This document shows positions 47,849 to 60,532 of a stretch of 64,000 nucleotides of DNA, piece after piece. Positions within the stretch are counted from its first letter, which is position 1. Each line of letters starts with the position of its first letter. The notes beneath the pieces were generated by a model that saw only the letters and a list, made by a program, of their open reading frames with translations, searched no databases and was not told the DNA's origin. The translations under genes and the position numbers were made by a program. The DNA comes from Cunninghamella blakesleeana (lineage: Eukaryota > Mucoromycota > Mucoromycetes > Mucorales > Cunninghamellaceae), in the NCBI GenBank assembly GCA_017871115.1, contig JAFCIZ010000004.1, positions 186,001-250,000 of the forward strand. Direction: 5' to 3'.

Positions 47849-50622
47849 TTATTTTACCATGACAATAGTTTGATCATCGCCAATAATATTTAATTTTTGT
47901 TGTAAAAAGTTTTGACCTCGGCGTTCGGATAAGAGAGATTGAATATCAGATTGAGTGCTTGCTACACTGTTATTACAGAAATAATTAGTGTCTTTATTTT
48001 TCTTGATATTTACACTTTGTTCAGTTGAATCTAAATCGCTACTACTTTCATCATCGTCGTCACTACTCGAGTACATCCATTGTTTAATTAAGAGTTGTGT
48101 GTTATTATTATTTCTATTGTCATCATCGTTATTATTAGTGTTGCTTTTCTTTCCTTTTTCTTTTTCTTTTTCTAATTCTTCGTCAGCATCATCATCTTCA
48201 TCATCTGACGATGAATAAAATGAAAAAAATGATGATCTACTAGCCATAGAAGAAGCTGTTGAATAGGCACTAGAATAAGAACTGTAAACACTATTTCTTT
48301 GTTGATTGTTGTCAGTAGGATGGATCATATTATTATTATTATTATTATTAGAGTTTGAATGTGTAAGTTTAGATGTTGTTGTTGTTGATTGATTATTATC
48401 TGGTAGAGTATTGTCATTGCTATTTTTATAATTTATGTTATTAGTATTAATATCAGGAGTATTGTTATTTGCATGATTTTGACTAGAATGGTTGCTTTGG
48501 TTTTCATGACTACTAAAGGTTTTAGTTGTATTAGTGTTGGTATTAGGTGTAGTATTAATAGTATCAGTGGTATTAATGGTATCCTTACTGCTAGTATTAT
48601 TAAGTTTATTATAGTTGTTATTATTAGCAGTAGTATTAGAAGTGTTAGTAGAATCAGTATTATTGTTATTGCTGTTGTCATAATTAGTAGATTGAGATGT
48701 ACTTGCGGTAGTTGTTGTGAGTTTAGCATCGTTAGCAGCAGGGGGTGTCCAATTTAATTGCATAACGGAAGGTTGTGTTCTTTTCTTTATATTTTCCATG
48801 GTAACTGTTGCTTCATTATCATCTGAATAGTGGTCACTGGATTCTTCCAGAAGCTTTGAATGATTTAAGCCTTTTTTATCCATATTTTGTTGTAATGATA
48901 ATGATGATGATGATGAAATGTCTAGTTCATGTTGTTGCTGTTGTTGTGAAAGTCTTGATGGTTTTGTTTCTATTTCAAATATACTATTCTTATTGTGATC
49001 CGATGGTATAGAATGAAATGAATCAATATTTTGATTCGTTTCATTCAACGATAATAAATGTTGTATATGAGTTGAAGGGGTTGAACCTATAGTATGATGA
49101 TGAGTAGGTGTTGAAGAGCTAGACGCACAATTATGGTGATCATTATTGTATTCAAAATAATCTTCTGGTTCTGGCTCTGATTCAATTTCTACTCTTTTCA
49201 AGTAGTTCATTATATTACGGACGCTCCATTTTTTCCTGCCACGGCTATTTTTTTCTGTAGCTGAGTCTTTTAATCTTGAATTTGGAATATTATCAGCCGG
49301 TATTGCATATAAGAAATCATCTAACGTATCGCTTTCTGACATATACATATGACGGTATACATAAGCATAAAGTGACATTTCCATAAATACTGTATATATA
49401 TATCCGAGATATGCTTCATCTGACTATAATATAAAATAGATAAATAAATAAAAAAAAATTGGATATATGTATGTATTTTTATTAAAACTTACGGAATAGA
49501 GTGGAACTTTAGATATTAATTTATATATCCATTGACCATCCAAATAAAGAGGACTCGTTACTAAATTTGAACTACCAGTTTTGCTATCCATTTCAAGGCA
49601 GCTAATATCTAAACGATATATACTGGGGTCTACATGACTTTTCATTGTACCTACTAGTTTCATGCTAGTTAAGGTTTCATCTGTTAATTTTCCATCCGTA
49701 AACCAATCTATAATTTGGTGTTGCTGACGTGAAAGGCCGGGAACAAATGTTGAAAGTGCTTGAACCATTTCTTGTACTCGACTATAATATTATTTTTTTT
49801 AAAGTCATATAAATAAAAAAAAATCATTAATACTTAACAGCAATAAAGTTTATCAAGTTATTTCATATATATAAAGTTAACCGATTTTATTTTACCTTTT
49901 ATTTTCAGCATCACCAATAAGTATAACGCATCTCCCAGTTAAAAGAGAATAGATAACATGATGAATGTATTGTTTGTGTTTTCCAAGGATTTCCAGTAAA
50001 TGGCCACAGTTTTTTGGTTTATCATATTCCCATAATAAAGAAGTAACGAAATGATATGGGTAATATTGTGAATCTTGACTAGATGAGTTGTCCCCTTCAT
50101 TTTTAGATTTAACACTGTTCAGATCATCAAATGGGTAACTTGTTCTTTGTGTACCAACATTACTTGAAGGTGAATCAATCATTCTACCACCGTCATTCAT
50201 CTAATTGTAATAAAATAAAAATAATACACATAATTGTTAGATAAGTATATTCTCAAATTATCTTTATGATTTCAAAATAAAAATAACAGCCTTTTTTATT
50301 TTATTTTTACCTCTTTAATATCATAGCCGTGTGAAGGAGAAATTACAGAATCACGTCTAAGTAAATAAAATGATAATTAATAAAAAGGTATATAAATATA
50401 TATATTTAATAATGTTTAGGATATAAAATTATTCATTTAAAAATAATGTATTACGCTAGATGTGAGTCTTCCATATTTAGCATGAACGCATGGCCAATAG
50501 TAAGACATTGTGATATCGGATCTATAATATATGTATATATATATATTGTATAAAGTTAGAAACAAATTGCACTTTTTTATAATATTTTTGTTAAGTTTTT
50601 ATTTTTTATTATTTTTCGTTCA

Positions 50623-50661
<39 letters not shown>

Positions 50662-52809
50662 CTACGTACTAGTCCATTCATTTTCTTCTTCTTCTAAATC
50701 CAAAGCAATTGTTGTTTTTCCAAGTTCTGCTGTAAGATCTGTCATATATTTGATTGCTTCACTATACATATCATGTTCATTGACATCATCAAATAAACGT
50801 CTTTGCACTTTGTCATTTTTATTACTTTGTGGTTCAATAATAGAGACCAAAGGAATAACAGATGTATCTGGTAAGGATTGGCGATGGTTACTTTTGGGGC
50901 GATAGATTTGTACAACATCAGGTTCGTGACATAGTTGAGATATAGTTCTTAATTTCCTTTCAAAATGGGCTACCGGGTATAAAGTATCAATGAATTTTGG
51001 CTATAGGTAAATGTAATAATAATAATGATATGAATTATTCATTAATAAATCTATAAATAAAATAAAAGCATGAATGCTATATAACTATGTCAATTAACTT
51101 ACTTGGTAATCATCAGCTGGCTCAATAGATTCAATAAGTTCAGAAGACTTTTTTTTTTCATTACTGTCCGTTGGAGTTGATGCATCATCAGTTCCTTTAG
51201 ATTGTAATTGATTATTTAATTCATCAGGTGTAAGTGTCCATTGGGTTGCATATGTTTCCATTGTATCGATAATAAGTCGAGTTACTGCTACTGCTTGATG
51301 TAATGCTTCATTTGATAGATTTTCTTTTGAAGAATGAGATGAAGTAGTATTTGATTGATCCATACTGGTTTTATTGGTATTAGTATTATGGTTATCATTT
51401 ATTTCAACATCCTTTTCTCCTCTTTCGTTTTTTTCTTTATCCTGTTGTGATGATGAATCAATGTTTTGTTGTTGTGGTAAGGATAAATTACTGTTATTTT
51501 GTTGTTTATCAAGAGCTTGTTCAGTATATTCCAAATCCAATAAACGACATTTCAAATCCAACATAAAGTTTGCATAATTTCCTTTTTTCATTAGTCTTGA
51601 CACCTAATATATGATATTAGAATAAACGAAACTAATATTCATTTTTTTTTTATCTGTTTTATTTTTTTATATCTTTACTTCATTAAATCGTTCCATAAAA
51701 TCTTCAAATCTTGATATAATTTTTTCTGGGTCACGTGTAACATAGGATAATGCAACAGGATGTACATAACCGCGAGCATTAATATCAAATAATGTCAAAT
51801 GATGAGTCTAAAAAAAGTTAAATGATGATAGTAGTAATTTTAATAAATGTTAGTATATGCACCGTTTTAGTTTTTATATGTTTTTCTATATATATATAAT
51901 TAATAATAATAATATCTATATATATCTATATAAAACTTACAAATGCAAAAAAATTAAGATTTGAATCAGCAAAATAGACTTGTGTATCATCTGGTATTGA
52001 AAAAGTACTTTTAACATTATTATTTGTAGGGTCATTGATATCCTCTGCTTTGTTGGATGGATTTAATAAAGTTGAAGGTGTAATAGGTGAATTTTCCATT
52101 GATAAATTACCATCATCACTTTTATAAAGTTGTGCTTGATTACTACTTTGATAATAATAGTAATAATAATAAAAAGGGTAAAAAAAAAAAAGTTTGTTAA
52201 AAATGAACTATTTTTTTTTCGTTTTTTATTATATATTTTTTTTATATTTAATTATCAAATGCTTACTCATAATAATCTGCCCCTCTATCAGTTGATACTA
52301 CTCTTAAAGCAAAAGCATTGAAATCAAACCTTTCTAAACCAAGGGTTTGTAGTTCATTATTCAAGTGTTTTTGTTCTTCGGAAGACTGGTCTTTATTATT
52401 ATTATTATTGCTGGTAGTAGTAGGTGATTCTGCAGTTTCATTATTATTCGTTGTTGTTGAGTTTGTGTATTCTTTTAAATCAATATAAGTAGATTCGCTA
52501 ACAATAGCTAATGGTACAGGGCCTTCCAGTTCCGAAAATTCACATATCAATACAAAATCCTTATATCCTTGTTGTGATCCAGGAAAGACTTCATCGCTCC
52601 ACCAACACTTTCCAAAGAAGGTGTCTGCTTTGACTGGTAAGCTATGTGCGTATATTTATCAAAATTATATATATATATATATATTGTGAGCTTTGATTAG
52701 ATTATATAATAAAGTGTGTATAGATTTAAAAATAGATTATTATTATTATTATTGTCGTAGTATTTAATTACGAAAAACTAGTATATAGATTATCCTTATC
52801 ACCAGTCAT
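47849..52809 (-). CDS. SMCR8: SMCR8-like longin/DENN protein
   Basis: About eleven exons from ATG at 52809 (MTGDKDNLYTSFS) to TAA at 47849, roughly 1,280 residues. The N-terminal longin-type module has KDFVLICEFSELEGPVPLAI and FDFNAFALRVVSTDRG, then HHLTLFDINARGYVHPVALS and RDPEKIISRFEDFMERFNEV, the pattern of the folliculin/SMCR8 branch of DENN proteins. A DENN part follows (FIDTLYPVAHFERKLRTISQ, YPYHFVTSLLWEYDKP, HVIYSLLTGRCVILIGD, DEAYLGYIYTVFMEMSLYAY). The C-terminal 400 residues are Asn/Ser/Thr/Asp-rich. In animals SMCR8 works with C9orf72 and WDR41 as a GAP for small GTPases in autophagy and lysosome control. Folliculin or FNIP is the main alternative. Confidence 0.72.
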
Positions 52810-53237
52810 TTAAAGAAAGGAATAGATTTTTGGAAAGATACAATATAAAAAAAAAAAAAGAAAAATAAATTATATAAAAGAAAATAATATCTTTAATACA
52901 ATTTATTTTTTGTTTAGTATTAAAATAATAATAATAAAGTGAAAGAATATATATATATAGGAAGAAAAAAAAAAGAAAGTGAAGAAAAAAGAATTGGTCG
53001 CCAAAAAAAAAAAAAAAAAAAATTTATAGGCGCTCCACGATCTAAAGATGGAAAGTGACACACACTCCGCTTTTTTAATTTTTTTTTGCGGGTTCAATGA
53101 ATCTAAATATTTATCATCCACTAGCATTGAAACTGTTTTTTTTATTTTGACATACATAAACTTTTTTTTTATTTTTATTAATGTTATTATTTAATATGCA
53201 CAAGTTGAAATATATGAATATAATTTAAAAAAGAAAT
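52810..53237. other. Intergenic region
   Basis: Between two minus-strand genes. Long A-run (53001-53022) and a GC-richer patch (gcgctccacgatctaaagatgg, about 53031-53052) that I cannot assign. Confidence 0.5.
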
Positions 53238-54098
53238 CTATTCGTTTTTAGTATCAAGGAAATCCTTAGCAGCATCTCTAACTTTTTCTTTAATATCACG
53301 AGCTTGTTTATCAATATCATTTTCAAATCGAAGAAGTTGAGGACGTAAGAATCTTGTATAAAGAATTTCAGCACCCTATTACAAAAATAAATAAATATAA
53401 ATATAAATAAACATGTAAATATAAATAAATGAATTGATTAAACAAGATAAAAAAAAAGTCACTTACGCGGAATTGAGGTAATGTTAACCAAAGGATTAAA
53501 ATGGTTTTGAAAAGGTAATAGAATGGGAACCAGAATAAGAGGATATCAGAAAAGTATTCAATCATATGTACAAAGCCAACTACTGTCCAATAGGTTAACC
53601 ATTGTTTATCATCTTCAGCACTAGGTGTTTCAATGGCTTTAAAGGAAGCATAGGCTATATTATTAAATTAAGAAAATGGGAGTGTAAGAGAGAGAGAGAG
53701 AGAAAAAAAAAAAAATCACGGTTTTTTTTTTAATTATTCTTTCTTCGGTTAAAAGGAGGGAGGAGGAAAAGGAGAATCGAAAACCCGAAAACTAATCACT
53801 ATTTCTCCTTTTCTCTATTTATTTTATTTTATTTTTTAAACATGTAAATATATTTACCTGGATAAACCCAAGAGATTGTATGAGATAAAAGTTGACCAGC
53901 AATATTAAAGAAAATCATAATAGTAAATACACCAGCAACACCAGCAGCGAGGTAACTTTTACGTACACCTGTTATACGTTCTGCATCTCTAGCATATTGA
54001 TATTGATCAAGCTCGCGATCGACTTTTGTTAAATAGTATTTTACTTTATCAGGAATACTTTGAGGAGCATTAATATTAGTAGTGGCAGGAGCAGACAT
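53238..54098 (-). CDS. YOP1: REEP/Yop1 ER-shaping membrane protein
   Basis: Three exons (53858-54098, 53467-53654, 53238-53375), 188 residues, close to Yop1 (180). Hydrophobic hairpins include SYLAAGVAGVFTIMIFFNIAGQLL and the TB2/DP1/HVA22 signature [29 protein letters not shown] (read across exon 1 and 2), then YFSDILLFWFPFYYLFKTIL and an amphipathic C-terminal helix (FLRPQLLRFENDIDKQAR). It bends and stabilises tubular ER together with reticulons. Start chosen at MSAPATTNINAPQS, which gives the usual short polar N-terminus. Confidence 0.93.
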
Positions 54099-54718
54099 AT
54101 TCTATAACTTGCTTTTTTTTTTTTTAAAAAAAAAATACAAATAAAAAGAAAAGAAAAGAAAAGAGAAGAGAATAAAATAAAAAGGGAGCATATAAATATT
54201 AAGAATAAAAAAATTATTTTTAGATAATGAAACACCGCTTTTTTTTTTTTTTTTTTTGCTACGCTTTGATATCAGTTGGTATCATATGTCATGGTCCCTT
54301 TTTTTTTATTAGTATTATTATTATTATTATTATTATTGTTAATATTATTTTTAGCTAATCTTGAGGTTTGTTATCGGAAGTGAACAAATATGCTATAAAA
54401 ATTAATAACTCATAATTATATATTTATGCACTCACTATTTTTTATTTAATATACAATTTTGCTTCAATACATCAATTAAAAGTATAATATATTCTTAACT
54501 ATGGATACCGATTTTTTTTTAAATAAAATATAAAATATGTTCTTGAAAACTGATTATAGGTGGAGTTTTTTTTTTTTTTTACAAAAAAAAATAATAATCT
54601 AAAAATGAAATATTATCAAAATTTTGAAAATATATATAATTATTTTTTATTAGTATAATTAAAATCGTCTAGGAACTTGAGTAAGTTGATAAATATACAT
54701 ATATTTAATTTGTATATA
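54099..54718. other. Intergenic region
   Basis: AT-rich, T-runs and ATT repeats (about 54308-54340). No gene seen. Confidence 0.6.
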
Positions 54719-55622
54719 TTAATAGATTTCATCAAAAGGTCTAGTATCGGCAAAACAGCTTTCAAATACACTTGCAACAGCTCTTTCAGCATCTTCTTTA
54801 CTTGGACAGTGAGGATTTTGTGAAACGGATAAAATAGCACGTCGTTTAACACATGCTTGATGTTGTTTTGTAAAAGTAAAAAAACCACGTTGAATTTCAC
54901 TCGTCCATCTACAATCACCACTTAAACTTGCAGCTCGAATCTATAGCGTATATATATATATAATGATAGAAACATTGATTTATTATCCACTATTGTATAT
55001 TACATATATATATATAATTTACCTCACTACAAGCATGATGTCTTAAATCAGTCCAATCCACTTTAAATTTATGATGATCATACATATGAACCATCTCATG
55101 TACCATGGTATGTTCTTGCTTCGTTTTAGAAGCTAATCGATTTTGACATAATAATATTCCATCATCTGGTGAAAATCCCCCAGCTCTTGTTTCATCGCAA
55201 GGTAAACATTGAAAATCCTTTTCTGTCATTTCCCGCCCTATTTTTTTTAATTCTTGCATCATAAATCTTACAGGTGGATCTAAGTATAAATAATAAATGG
55301 TAGAGAATAAGTAAATAGTAAATAAAGTTTTTTTTTTTTTTTTAATCCTCGCATAACTTTGTGCCTTTTTTTCTTTTTTACTTTAATATATTTCATTACT
55401 ATTTTTTATCAAGTTTGTTTTCCATCGTTCACATTGTTGACATTGATAATCTTCTAGTTCTACATCAAGTCTTTCTCTGAATTGTTTTCTTTCTGCTTCA
55501 TCCATACCAAGTCCTGTCAAATATTGTAAGGATTTTCTCCAACGTTCAAATTTTTTCATTTCTTTAACACTTGTTGAATCATTCATGTTAGTTGTTGTAT
55601 TTAAATCTGTATTTTCTGTCAT
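54719..55622 (-). CDS. ATP23: Mitochondrial intermembrane-space protease/chaperone ATP23
   Basis: Three exons (55400-55622, 55023-55279, 54719-54940), 233 residues, matching yeast Atp23 (227). Zinc metalloprotease HExxH is HEMVH within QEHTMVHEMVHMYDHHKF. Family Cys motifs are CQQCERW, CLPCDE, LLCQNR, HHACSE, GDCRW and a final CFADTRPF. The protein processes the Atp6 precursor and helps F0 assembly in the intermembrane space, entering through its cysteines and so needing no presequence; none is seen. The exon 1 donor is inside AATAGTAATG, giving KNNPPVRFMM, which fits the family. Confidence 0.93.
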
Positions 55623-56036
55623 GTCTATATAAATTTATTTATTTATTTATCTTTATTATATATATATGTCTATCAATCTATGTAGTGATTATTATTATTA
55701 TTATATATAATAATTTATTATAGAAAAAAAAAAAAGTAAATAAAAAGTAGAAAGAAAATAAAAAAATCAATTGACTGTTTAAAATATTTATTCTTGCAAA
55801 AAAAAAAAACTAAAATTTATATTCCGCAACTTTTTATAATAATTTGGTCCTAAAAAAGAGTGCTTCCTTTTTCTTTTTTTAATAATCATTTTTTAATATA
55901 TTACCATTACTATTGTTTTTTATTTTTTCAAGTTAAAAATAAATAAATTATTATCATCAGCATCGTTTATTAGAATTATATACTACCTTATATACACATA
56001 CACATATACATATACATATACATATAGTATTTATTC
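55623..56036. promoter_or_regulatory. Divergent promoter region ATP23 / J-protein
   Basis: 414 bp between divergent starts of two mitochondrial genes. AT-rich, with an A-run and an (ATACAT)n stretch near 55993-56025. No specific motif. Confidence 0.4.
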
Positions 56037-56810
56037 ATGTTCAAAAATATACTAAAGAAAAGAAACTTTTATACCCAGTCCAAACTATATGAACGACATA
56101 AACAACGCCATTATGAAATACTTCAAACCCATCGATCGTCCGATAAAAAAACCATCAAATCACAATATTATAGATTATCCAAAAAATATCATCCTGATTT
56201 AAATCCAAATAATAAAGAAGCTCATGACAAGTTTCTTCAAGTGAATGAGGCATATGCTATATTGGGTAATGAAGCAAGTAGAAGACAATATGATGCAGAA
56301 TTAGATCGTTCTAGTGGTAGCAATGTCTCTTCTTCAGTTGTTGGCCAATCTTCGGCAGCTTACTATGGAGCTTCTCGATCTGGTTATTCTGGACCTTCTG
56401 TAGCTTGGCGTGCTAAAGCAAGAAGAGCAAGGAATACTGGGTCTGCTAGTGCAAAACAGCAAGCTGATCATCAATCAAATTATAACAATGCAGCAGCAGG
56501 AAATAGTCATTTTAATCATCAAGAACATTATACAAAACATTATGAATCTGAAGAAATACGAAGAAGAGAAAGAGTTATGAAGGCAGCCAAAAGAAGAAAA
56601 GAAGCAGTTGGGTTTGATGATGATGATGAAGACACAGTGGATAATAATACAGCAGATGCCATGGGTAGAAGAAATAAGAAATTAAATGTATGGTCAAGAC
56701 TATGGCGATTAGGGATTTTATTAGCGGCTATTACTTATGGAACTAGGAAATTCAATGAGTATGATACGGAACAAAAAAAGAAAAATAATAATGCCTATTT
56801 ATTAAAGTAA
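56037..56810 (+). CDS. Mitochondrial J-domain protein (DNAJC30-like architecture)
   Basis: Single exon, 257 residues, one of the few intronless genes here. The N-terminus MFKNILKKRNFYTQSKLYER is basic and amphipathic, consistent with a mitochondrial presequence. The J domain spans about residues 25-87 with the HPD tripeptide at 52-54 (KKYHPDLNPNNKEAHDKFLQ), which stimulates Hsp70 ATPase. A Ser/Ala/Gly-rich middle and an Arg/Glu-rich segment lead to one membrane segment (LWRLGILLAAITYGTRKF, about 227-244). The layout of presequence, J domain and C-terminal anchor resembles DNAJC30, but orthology is not shown. Confidence 0.75.
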   Translation: MFKNILKKRNFYTQSKLYERHKQRHYEILQTHRSSDKKTIKSQYYRLSKKYHPDLNPNNKEAHDKFLQVNEAYAILGNEASRRQYDAELDRSSGSNVSSSVVGQSSAAYYGASRSGYSGPSVAWRAKARRARNTGSASAKQQADHQSNYNNAAAGNSHFNHQEHYTKHYESEEIRRRERVMKAAKRRKEAVGFDDDDEDTVDNNTADAMGRRNKKLNVWSRLWRLGILLAAITYGTRKFNEYDTEQKKKNNNAYLLK

Positions 56811-57210
56811 TTCAATCAAAACCACAATAACCATAATAATCATAATCATAATCATAATGGTAATACTTTGAATCATCATGATCAAATAGAAAAGATGATT
56901 TTTATATTTTTATTTTTATTTTTATTAATTATTATTTGTATATATACATACACACTTCTATTTTACTTACATTGTTTAATAAATGATAATAAAAGCACTC
57001 TCTTATTTTAATTATTGTATTTACAAAAAATTTATTATATAAAAAAAAAATACTCGATGTCAAAATAAAAAAAGATTATGTGTATAAAATGAAAATACTT
57101 GTATATAAAAGAAAAGATATTATGATAATAATATTGATATTAATAAAAGAATTATAGTAAAAGAAAAAGAAAAAAGGTATGGTAAGAGGTAAAATAAAAA
57201 ATTAAAAGAA
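56811..57210. other. Convergent 3' intergenic region
   Basis: Contains a CATAAT/AATCAT repeat (about 56820-56880) right after the stop codon and AT-rich sequence. No gene seen. Confidence 0.5.
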
Positions 57211-58976
57211 TTATTCATCAATGCTTCCATAAAGTTTCAAATCAAATTCTTTAGCAACAGCTTGACTTTTAGCAACAATCCATTCAATCAAACCCCAATT
57301 TGCACCACCGACCTTTTCGTCGACAGGTGATTTAACACCATGCCAGAGATTTTCAGTCACTTGTTCATAATTCCAACCATAATTGATTCCTTCAGACTTT
57401 TGTTCAACACTACGATCCCATTTCAAATCAGGTAAAATGAAATCGTGATAAGCCAAGACATGATTAGTTAAAGTATGGTTATTGAAGACCTTAGTAACAG
57501 TTTGCTTAATATAGGATTCAAAGGTGGATCGAACTTTGTCATTTTTAAGAACTGTGTTGATGAGGAAGCCTTTGGGGAATAAGTCTGGGTATTTTGTATA
57601 TGACAAAGACACAAAATCTTTTCCTAAGGCATTATCTAAATTCACACCAAATGTAGCATCGAAATCTTGGGCCAAGAAATATACTTTATTATTAGCAATA
57701 TCTTCATAAAGACCAATATTGGTTTGTTCTTGCCAATAACCATCCCTATATACGTAAATAATGGTTATTATTAATATTATTATTTAAAAAAAAAATGGTA
57801 ATTGTTTTTCTATTTTTTTTTTTTTATTATTTTTTACCAATGACCAGCTAAATATTCCATGACCATAAAACGTAAGAATTGGTCCAAATTAAATTGATTT
57901 GCAAAATTTTCAATATCCTGATCACTTTTAGGATCCATGACATCTAATTCAGCTAAAAGATTATCCAATAATTCTTTATTATTTGAAGATCCAGGAGCAG
58001 GTGTAAAAGCATCCATTGTTACTTGGTCATCTTCAAAGGAAGCACCTGAAGCACCATCAAACAAAGGACCCACTTGCTTAGGTAATTCTCCCTTATAGAA
58101 ATTAGCACGAACATAAGAATAATTGGGAATATCATCCAACATATTAAATGTACCAAAGAATTCGCCATTAATAAAGAATCTAATCATATTGGCTTGATTA
58201 GCATTGGTTCCCATAGCTCTTAATATGTCAGCATATAGTTTTTCTCGAATTTGTGTAGGATCTTCTTCCATATGACGGATTTTAAAGAAAGTACGACCAT
58301 TTAATACTTGTCCTTCAGGTAATTCCCACTTCCAGGATTGTTTATTATTATTATGTTTTTTGCCAGGTTTATGAAGTTGGAAATTAGCACCCTAAGAGAA
58401 AAAAAAAAAATAAAGGAGGGAAATAATTAGAAAAAAAAGGATATAAAATTAGAAACCTCCTCACGTGAGGTGAAATGAAAATTATTATTATTATTTAAAA
58501 AAAAATACAAATAAATAAATACCTTAAAAGTATGTACTTCGTGAGCGTCAATAATGGTGATCTTGGCTTTATAAATATCTTTTGATAGTCCTACAACAAG
58601 CTGTTCTTCATCAGCTTCATCGATGGTAACAAAAACGGATGGGATATAATTGGTATCCCAAATAGCTCCTGGTGCAATGGCTTGATCCCAATCCTAAAAT
58701 TGAAAAATTAAAAAAAAAAAGGTAATCATAAATTAATTTTAATTCAATAAAAAAATAATAATTAATATATATATGTATAAATATGATTACAAAAACTTTA
58801 CATTTTTTCCAATGACTGTAGGTAATTTAGGAATATCAGCATAAGTGATACGACGATTATAAAAATCATTTTTAGTAGCATCGCCTTTTAAATGTCGAAC
58901 AAATTTTTCTTCTTCGCCATCAACGATATACTAAAAAATAGATGAGAAAAAAAGTCATTAGAGTGATTCGATACTA

Positions 58977-59025
<49 letters not shown>

Positions 59026-59226
59026 TACCTTATACGTAGCGCCACGGTAAGCACTTATATCGCCAGTAAAAAAAGGCACATCTGCATCTGGAGCTTTTAA
59101 TCGAACATTCTGACCATTAACAGAAACTTGTACATCTTTACCACCTGGAGCAATCACATTAAATTTAGCAGCTAATACGATTTGTGATAAAGTTGTTAAA
59201 GCTATCAATCTTGAAAAATAAACCAT
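57211..59226 (-). CDS. CotH-family secreted protein
   Basis: Five exons (59029-59226, 58802-58930, 58523-58693, 57838-58391, 57211-57745), 528 residues. Signal peptide MVYFSRLIALTTLSQIVLAA, then an N-terminal beta domain (KFNVIAPGGKDVQVSVNGQN) and the CotH kinase-like fold: RTFFKIRHMEEDPTQIREKL, RFFINGEFFGTFNMLDD, FDGASGASFEDD and KVYFLAQDFDATFGVNLD. CotH proteins form large families in Mucorales, where some surface members bind host receptors; bacterial CotH is a spore-coat kinase. This copy ends KLYGSIDE without a hydrophobic GPI tail, so it is probably secreted rather than wall-anchored. I do not see the short peptide reported for invasin-type members. Function unproven. Confidence 0.88.
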
Positions 59227-59666
59227 TTAAAATATTTATTCTAAAATAATACAATATAAATATAAATAATAAGAAATAATAATAATAATAATAGAAAATT
59301 AGAAAAGAAAAAGAGAAAGAAGAAAGAATAAAATTAATCTTTTTTTATAATTAAAATAAAATTGCTGAGTGAGATAGAGAGCGAGGTAAGTACTGAGTTT
59401 TTATTTTATTTTTTATGCGAAAAAATAGTAAATGAATTTGGAAAAAATAGATTGCTATTCTTGCTATAGTGTTCCCTCCTTTTTCATTATTATTATTATT
59501 ATTATTATGATAATATTTATACCGTTATGGGAACAAATTAGTATTCATTTCGTTGTTGTTTGTTCCTAAATAAACTTTAAAAAAAAGTAGGGGAAGGAGA
59601 CTAGTTTGTTAATATAATCTTATTTTCCACTTCCTCCCTCTTTAAATTTTATATAAATTTATATAA

Positions 59667-59700
<34 letters not shown>

Positions 59701-60395
59701 TTGTACACAGTACTTTTTTTAAAATAAATACCTCTTTTTATGATCCATTTGCATCCCTTTTATCCTAAATTGAATGATATCAAAACGATACTTTTATAAT
59801 ATAAAGAGTTTTATTTGTTATAATAAGTTTATTATTTCCGTTTAAATTTTATTCCTTTTTGTATCTACTCTAGAACATGCAAATAAACAAACAAGACAAC
59901 CCAAATTACCATTAATACGTACTGAAAAAGAAGGAAAATGTAATCGTTATGACTATTTATCAATTGTAAAAAATAAGCAGATATAAAGAGTTCTATATAA
60001 TATAATGCAATGTCGATTAATCAAGATTGATATTGCTATATGAATTTTTGACATCTTTTTTTTAAAACCCAGTCTCGGCACAAATTTTTCAATTTTTACT
60101 CCCTCTTTTTTTTTTTCACTCTTTACTCTCTCTATTATATTTAATACCCTTTTTTTTTATAATAAAGTAGGGTGTATTACATATATTTAATTGTTTATTA
60201 CCAATATACATAAAGTTTGATCATTCTTAAAAATAATAATACGCCATCATTTTTAAGAGTAATCTAAAATAATAATAGTAACAATAATAATCCACGTTTC
60301 AAAAAGATCTTGCTATTCAATTCGTTTAATATTAATTGATAAATCGTATACACACACTCTCTCTCTACCTTTAAATAAATAAACATATTTATATA

Positions 60396-60426
<31 letters not shown>

Positions 60427-60532
60427 TAATTTTTATTTTATCATACCCTCTATTTTTATTATTATTATATATATATAAATATATATTTATAAAGCCATTT
60501 TACCCCCCTCCCCCCCCCCACCACCATCACTT
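59227..60532. other. Long intergenic region with an exon-like fragment
   Basis: Promoter side of both CotH and SGF29. TA runs at 59673-59697 and about 60398-60420. On the plus strand 59874-59996 is open for 40 codons after an acceptor-like tctactctag and includes QPKLPLIRTEKEGKCNRYDY; it could be a terminal exon or gene relic. Otherwise nothing coding. Confidence 0.4.
60503..60531 (+). promoter_or_regulatory. C-rich leader tract before SGF29
   Basis: Runs of 6 and 10 C, then ccaccaccatcac, directly before the SGF29 ATG at 60533. In DNA this AT-rich such a tract is conspicuous. The opposite strand carries matching G-runs. Confidence 0.5.
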
